A stretch of DNA of 11,430 nucleotides from CAZJOD01 sp964547525 (GTDB taxonomy: Bacteria; Bacillota; Clostridia; JAAYHZ01): positions 1 to 11,430 of the forward strand of contig CAZJOD010000121.1 of assembly GCA_964547525.1 (NCBI GenBank), written 5' to 3'. The position numbers and the translations under genes were made by a program. Below the pieces are notes generated by a model. It was not told the DNA's origin. It worked only from the letters and a program-made list of their open reading frames with translations, and did no database searches. Below, one piece after another: positions 8,034 through 11,430 of this stretch. Position 1 is the stretch's first letter. Each line of letters starts with the position of its first letter.

Positions 8034-8378
8034 ATGAAAGAATACAGAGTCGGCGACGATATATTTTTTACTGTTGAAAATAATAACGGTGCTTTTTTAA
8101 GATATTCTGCGGATACAGATGCCGGTATTGATGCATTTTCAGTGGGAATTTCCAATTATAACTTAAATCTACTTATATCTGAATTTGAAAAATTCAATAA
8201 TATTAAATGGAAAACCTCTGACGGCAGTTTAACCGTCAGAGGTTCGGAAAACAATGTAAAATTGATTTTTAAAACTGAACATCCACCGTTTTCAATAAAC
8301 AGAAGTTTAAGTATTACAGAATCGGAATCTTTTATATACGCTTTGAAAGAGATCGTCAGAAAAAACAGTTTGCATTAG
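8034..8378 (+). CDS. Unrecognised small protein, about 114 residues
   Basis: Not recognised. In-frame ATGs occur at 8016, 8028 and 8034. GGGGAG (8018-8023) overlaps the first, is only four bases from the second and ten from the third, so 8034 (MKEYRVGDD) is preferred, with 8028 the close alternative. The N-terminal part alternates polar and hydrophobic residues as in a beta-sheet (DDIFFTVENN, LTVRGS, VKLIFKTE), and the end is a helix (SESFIYALKEIVRK), a size and shape seen in immunity-type or small sheet proteins. No catalytic motif, signal peptide or membrane segment. It follows the acidic protein directly and is probably co-transcribed with it. Its coding sequence contains a perfect 12-bp inverted repeat at 8213-8244, encoding roughly TSDGSLTVRGS. 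Confidence 0.7.
   Translation: MKEYRVGDDIFFTVENNNGAFLRYSADTDAGIDAFSVGISNYNLNLLISEFEKFNNIKWKTSDGSLTVRGSENNVKLIFKTEHPPFSINRSLSITESESFIYALKEIVRKNSLH
8213..8244. repeat. Perfect 12-bp inverted repeat inside a coding sequence
   Basis: AACCTCTGACGG (8213-8224) and CCGTCAGAGGTT (8233-8244) are exact reverse complements with an 8-base loop. The stem is more GC-rich than its surroundings and lies mid-gene, in frame, without a U-tract, so it is not an ordinary terminator. It would form a stable mRNA hairpin on either strand. Confidence 0.85.
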
Positions 8379-8402
8379 AAAGACCTATAACCAATTATTA
8401 TA

Positions 8403-8445
8403 ATGATTTTACTGCAAATACTTTATATTATAGCAGTAAAATCAT
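8403..8445. terminator. Shared bidirectional hairpin between convergent genes
   Basis: Perfect 13-bp repeat ATGATTTTACTGC (8403-8415) / GCAGTAAAATCAT (8433-8445) with a 17-base AT-rich loop. It stands 24 bases past the plus-strand stop at 8378, and its right arm contains the TGA of the minus-strand exporter (8442-8444). It probably ends both transcripts. Neither side has a clean U-run, so efficiency is uncertain. Confidence 0.65.
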
Positions 8446-9197
8446 ATTATTATTATCATAATTGAATTAACAACAGTATATATACCTGATACTACTAAAA
8501 AAACATAAACTGCATAATTGAAAGTTTTTAAGTTCATTTTATTATATACCAATGAACCCAATATTCCACCTATAAAAACACCTGCAAACCCGATACCGGA
8601 AAATGCTAAGGTTGTAACTTTAATATTACCGTATATAGCATGTAAAAATGCACTAAATAAAGTGGTCATAGTAAAAAATAATTGTAAAGTGGCCATATAT
8701 TTTTCTTTACTCAAGTTTCCCGCCATATAATAAAGAACAATCGGTGGACCTCCGATATTAAACATCCCGGCAAATATTCCACTTATAAAACCGAATGTCA
8801 ACCCGTTTTTTACATTATACTTCACTTTCACTTTCTCTTTGTAAAATGTGAAGTAAATCGCCAACGCAATTAAACAGAAACCTAGCAATATTTTAATATA
8901 TTCGGTTTTTGCTCCAAACAAAAACTGAATACCTATTAATCGACCGACTATACTTGCAGTTAGCGGTATATATACGATTTTAAAATCAATATGCGCTCTT
9001 AACAGCCATACCACTCGTATATAGCATAGAACTCCTATGATTGACATTATAGCCACAGATTGCTGCAAGGGTAAAAACATAACAATGAATGGCAAAGCTA
9101 CGATCGAAAATCCGAATCCGATGACAGTTTGTACAAATCCTGCAGCTGCAGCAATTATAAGGATTGCAATTATTTGAGTCAATGTGTTATTATCCAA
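8442..9197 (-). CDS. TSUP/TauE-family membrane exporter
   Basis: 251 residues, almost entirely hydrophobic, with about eight membrane segments (roughly 8-30, 46-66, 73-94, 101-118, 132-158, 168-189, 195-217, 227-249). The two internally repeated family motifs are both present: GFGFSIVALP (27-36) and GIFAGMFNIGGPP (140-152). TSUP proteins move sulfite, sulfoacetate, other organosulfonates or related small anions across the cytoplasmic membrane; the substrate here is not evident. The only plausible start that keeps the first helix is a TTG at 9197. No ribosome site precedes it, and the nearest in-frame ATG is inside the first motif region. An 11-codon frame just upstream (9199-9234) could couple translation. 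It is convergent with the plus-strand pair and shares their terminator. Its link to the hydrolases is uncertain. Confidence 0.85.
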   Translation of the reverse strand: MDNNTLTQIIAILIIAAAAGFVQTVIGFGFSIVALPFIVMFLPLQQSVAIMSIIGVLCYIRVVWLLRAHIDFKIVYIPLTASIVGRLIGIQFLFGAKTEYIKILLGFCLIALAIYFTFYKEKVKVKYNVKNGLTFGFISGIFAGMFNIGGPPIVLYYMAGNLSKEKYMATLQLFFTMTTLFSAFLHAIYGNIKVTTLAFSGIGFAGVFIGGILGSLVYNKMNLKTFNYAVYVFLVVSGIYTVVNSIMIIII

Positions 9198-9333
9198 ATT
9201 AGTTTTTAAGTCTACATTGAAAATAGCATTTCACGTGTTGGCTTTTATCCTCTTCTTAAAATTTATATTTTTATATATAAGTAATTTAACCCAATATTAA
9301 ATAGAAATTTTAGTAACTTTAAATAAATATACA

Positions 9334-9350
9334 TTTGATATCATATCAAA
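9334..9350. promoter_or_regulatory. Operator-like palindrome
   Basis: TTTGATA and TATCAAA are exact reverse complements around TCA. The 17-base symmetric site lies about 140 bases upstream of the exporter's TTG, in a region without genes, and has the size of a dimeric repressor site. It resembles no operator I can name. Confidence 0.25.
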
Positions 9351-9464
9351 AAATGAATGCTTCCATTGTATCAAATTAATTAAAAATTAATACATAATTA
9401 TACCTATTGTAATACTTTAATGTTCTATCAGTGTACAATATTATAATATTTAACCAATTTCATA

Positions 9465-9499
9465 AAAATGCGATTCGAATTATTCAAAAATCGCATTTT
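9465..9499 (-). terminator. Rho-independent terminator of the esterase operon
   Basis: 11-bp repeat AAAATGCGATT (9465-9475) / AATCGCATTTT (9489-9499), starting about 50 bases past the hydrolase stop. On the minus strand the stem is followed by a T-run (GCATTTTTATG), the usual form of an intrinsic terminator. The loop contains a small secondary GAAT/ATTC pairing. Confidence 0.75.
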
Positions 9500-9551
9500 C
9501 AACCGGGATTAATCTTTGATTTAACTGTACAAAGGGTAATTCTAGTAATAT

Positions 9552-10676
9552 TTACTTTAACGCTTCAACTAACCATGGTACAGCAGTTTCATATTTAAAA
9601 AAGTGTTTTTTAGGATTTACATTACTATACTTGAAATATTCATCCATTGATAAATTTTCCGGTATATCGGAATTGTCATATAATCTATTTTTCTCTTCTT
9701 GAAATTCAGGATAATAAACATATTTAAAATTATTCGATGATCCTGCAATCTCATACGCTTTAACGATCTTTAACAAATCCGACGTAACACCACCTTCAGA
9801 TACTAAAAGTTTTTTTGGTGCACACGCCGCAAGCAATTCAACAAAGCTTAACCATTCGTGCATATTAGGTACCATATGCCAAAAAGCTCCGTAAATAAAA
9901 TTGTCAGGAGGGTAACAAGATATAATTCTTTGATAGTTACTAGCAACAAAATCATTATGTACCACCGCTTTTATATCATCATCAAATAAAGATAAAAACA
10001 TCGTAGATTCGGTTCCTAACGAATGCCCTGTAAGGCCTATTTTATTACGATCAACATACTCCTGCTTTTTGATCCAATTTAATATAGCCTGTCTGTACAT
10101 TACCGTTAAACCTACATAATTTCTACCTTTCATAATCATTTTAAGAGACAGCTGATTTCTATTGTATGTACCTTCTTGTTCTCCGGTACCCGGATTGTCG
10201 GATGCAACAGCCACCATACCTTTTTTTACAAAATGTAAAGCTTGTGCATTTGCATAGGGATATTTCCAAGTATCAGTGGCCGGTTGATATGAAAAATCTG
10301 AAAAATCCTCTCCGCACAATGTTTCTTTAGGTGTTGCCGATCCCGGACAACACATAACAGCAGGTGCTTTATTTTCTTTGCATGCATTATCCGGTATCAA
10401 AACTAAAAACGGAATCCATAAATCAGGTTCAGGCTGTATCTCATATTTTTCTATTCTGTACCCGTCTCTATGTTTTGTCGTAATATGATTCACAACAGGA
10501 TTATCAAACATATTATCCGGGTATTGCATTAATTCTTTTGCTTTATGGATAACATTTGATTTCCAAATCATAAATTCACTTGTTGTCATATTAGGATCGA
10601 AATCCAATTTCGGTTTATTGTTTTTGTACATATTTTGTACAAACAAGTCCATTTTATATCTATCACGATTGGTCAT
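9552..10676 (-). CDS. Alpha/beta-hydrolase, acetyl-xylan-esterase-like
   Basis: 374 residues, no signal peptide. The family is serine esterases of the acetyl-xylan-esterase/Abhydrolase_7 type, which remove acyl groups from sugars. The nucleophile elbow is GHSLG (217-221, Ser219). The oxyanion strand is CCPGSA (109-114), and DNPGTGEQEG (160-169) is the cap-side loop typical of the group. The catalytic His is probably His358 in NPKKHFF near the C-terminus, and the acid Glu294 or Asp300 after strand LLVSEGG. I chose the ATG at 10676 over a GTG three codons upstream; neither has a strong ribosome site (only CGGTG nearby), so translation may be coupled to the preceding gene 48 bases upstream. A good terminator follows. 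It may deacylate the same substrate as the ceramidase-like neighbour. Confidence 0.82.
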   Translation of the reverse strand: MTNRDRYKMDLFVQNMYKNNKPKLDFDPNMTTSEFMIWKSNVIHKAKELMQYPDNMFDNPVVNHITTKHRDGYRIEKYEIQPEPDLWIPFLVLIPDNACKENKAPAVMCCPGSATPKETLCGEDFSDFSYQPATDTWKYPYANAQALHFVKKGMVAVASDNPGTGEQEGTYNRNQLSLKMIMKGRNYVGLTVMYRQAILNWIKKQEYVDRNKIGLTGHSLGTESTMFLSLFDDDIKAVVHNDFVASNYQRIISCYPPDNFIYGAFWHMVPNMHEWLSFVELLAACAPKKLLVSEGGVTSDLLKIVKAYEIAGSSNNFKYVYYPEFQEEKNRLYDNSDIPENLSMDEYFKYSNVNPKKHFFKYETAVPWLVEALK

Positions 10677-10724
10677 GTTAAACACCGACTTTCTTATAGA
10701 TTTTCTATAATAACATGATTATTC

Positions 10725-11430
10725 TCAAACATTATTTTTTAACCATAATTTTTCAGATAAATTTAATAGCTTTTCGCTCATATCATATCCTGCATCGGGT
10801 GTCAATTGGCTTGTAATACATAGTCGAGATTCATATATACCGGGCTGAAAAAGCTCTTTTATAGGTATATATCCGACACACCCGTTTGCAAGGTTTGCTG
10901 ACATACTATATTTCCCCGGGGATTTTTTCTTCAACAGTTTTGCAAATTCCACATAAATTTCTCCGGGCATACCAAATACTCCAAGTTCGCCTATTCTTAT
11001 CGTTTGCACTATTACAGGCACCTGTCGTACTCCCGTTTTTTCATATCTTTTGGCTTCTTTTGCATAGAATACATCAATAACTGACGAATCGACATTTTCC
11101 AGCACATGATCCGCCCAAATTAACAACTCGTTCGAAGGTTCTCGTGTAGGTAATGTATAATATTGATGTGCTCCGTCTAAAGTTACATCATCCCATGCTT
11201 CTGCCGTTTCTCGCGTACGAATTACTTCGGCCGCAAGCATCTTTCCCATTCTGCGATAATGCTCAGGATATTGATGAAATCCGTTTTCAAAGTCACAATG
11301 GTTTATGTTTCCACAGAATCCGTTTATAAAAACGGGAATAAAAGCCGATCCAAAAACCTTTTTAAGTGTTTCTTTCATTGCACCGGGATAATCGGCTGAA
11401 TACCATGTCCCGCCTCCACAGTCACAATGG
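10725..11430 (-). CDS. Neutral/alkaline ceramidase-like amidase, 5' end cut by window edge
   Basis: Partial gene: the frame is open to the right edge, and the 234 visible residues are the C-terminal part. An internal ATG at 11378 is not the start, since family motifs lie before it. Hallmarks in order: HCDCGGGTWYSADYPG (1-16), matching the central His plus SADYPG motif of the neutral ceramidase superfamily; FINGFCGNINH (34-44); GVFGMPGEIYVEF (150-162); and NGCVGYIPIKELF...YES (182-200). By family knowledge His1, Glu157 and Tyr187 correspond to zinc ligands. Such enzymes hydrolyse the amide of N-acyl sphingoid lipids. The many short bacterial relatives in carbohydrate loci have no known substrate, so ceramidase activity should not be assumed. 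It is followed 48 bases later by the esterase-like gene, probably in one operon. Confidence 0.8.
   Translation of the reverse strand, partial: HCDCGGGTWYSADYPGAMKETLKKVFGSAFIPVFINGFCGNINHCDFENGFHQYPEHYRRMGKMLAAEVIRTRETAEAWDDVTLDGAHQYYTLPTREPSNELLIWADHVLENVDSSVIDVFYAKEAKRYEKTGVRQVPVIVQTIRIGELGVFGMPGEIYVEFAKLLKKKSPGKYSMSANLANGCVGYIPIKELFQPGIYESRLCITSQLTPDAGYDMSEKLLNLSEKLWLKNNV

Larger units (their letters stand above)
9198..9551. other. AT-rich intergenic region
   Basis: 354 bases without a clear gene. Contents: a possible 11-codon leader frame (9199-9234) before the exporter, with GAGGA at 9248-9252; a 7-bp palindrome TTTGATA-TCA-TATCAAA (9334-9350); AT-rich sequence of no recognised function (about 9350-9460); and the terminator of the esterase operon (9465-9499). 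No convincing -35/-10 pair for the exporter was found. Confidence 0.55.

Noticed and set aside
11292..11430. Direct repeat of GTCACAATGG (11292-11301 and 11421-11430)
   Set aside because: Both copies encode a His-Cys-Asp stretch of the ceramidase-like protein with the same codons, and no longer repeat surrounds them.
1..11430. Defence island, prophage or transposon
   Set aside because: No nuclease, integrase, transposase, toxin, phage gene, terminal repeats or CRISPR-like repeats were seen. The genes are metabolic, transport and regulatory, apart from two unknowns.

Overview
The window is AT-rich, with strong AGGAGG-type ribosome sites and lipoprotein, AraC and sugar-uptake genes typical of Bacillota. 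A Clostridia-like gut or anaerobic genome is the best guess. This rests on gene style and codon use, not on a marker gene. No RNA gene, insertion sequence, CRISPR array, phage gene or origin is visible.

Layout from left to right. (1) 1-4611, all minus strand: a probable operon of a PIG-L-type deacetylase, a TIM-barrel glycoside-hydrolase-like protein (GHL10-like) and a lipoprotein solute-binding protein that runs off the left edge. An AraC regulator lies upstream of it. (2) 4936-7056, minus: a 706-residue GHL6/GH42-like hydrolase with its own promoter and a hairpin terminator. (3) 7307-8378, plus: two small unrecognised genes in tandem, the only plus-strand genes. The second contains a perfect 12-bp hairpin inside its coding sequence. 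(4) 8442-9197, minus: a TSUP/TauE-type membrane exporter, convergent with (3) and sharing a hairpin with it. (5) 9552-11430, minus: an alpha/beta-hydrolase (acetyl-xylan-esterase-like) preceded by a ceramidase-like protein that runs off the right edge, with a terminator after the hydrolase.

Taken together this looks like a carbohydrate or glycoconjugate catabolic locus. A lipoprotein would capture a substrate for an ABC importer, most of which lies outside the window. Two unclassified TIM-barrel hydrolases and up to three acyl-removing enzymes of unrelated folds would process it, and an AraC protein would control expression. None of the enzymes with a visible N-terminus has a signal peptide, so the chemistry is probably cytoplasmic. 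The substrate cannot be read from the sequence.

The items most worth a second look are the intragenic hairpin at 8213-8244, the deacetylase with Ala in place of the usual catalytic Asp, the two orphan plus-strand genes, and the combination of amidase, deacetylase and esterase folds in one locus. I see no sign of a defence system or mobile element.
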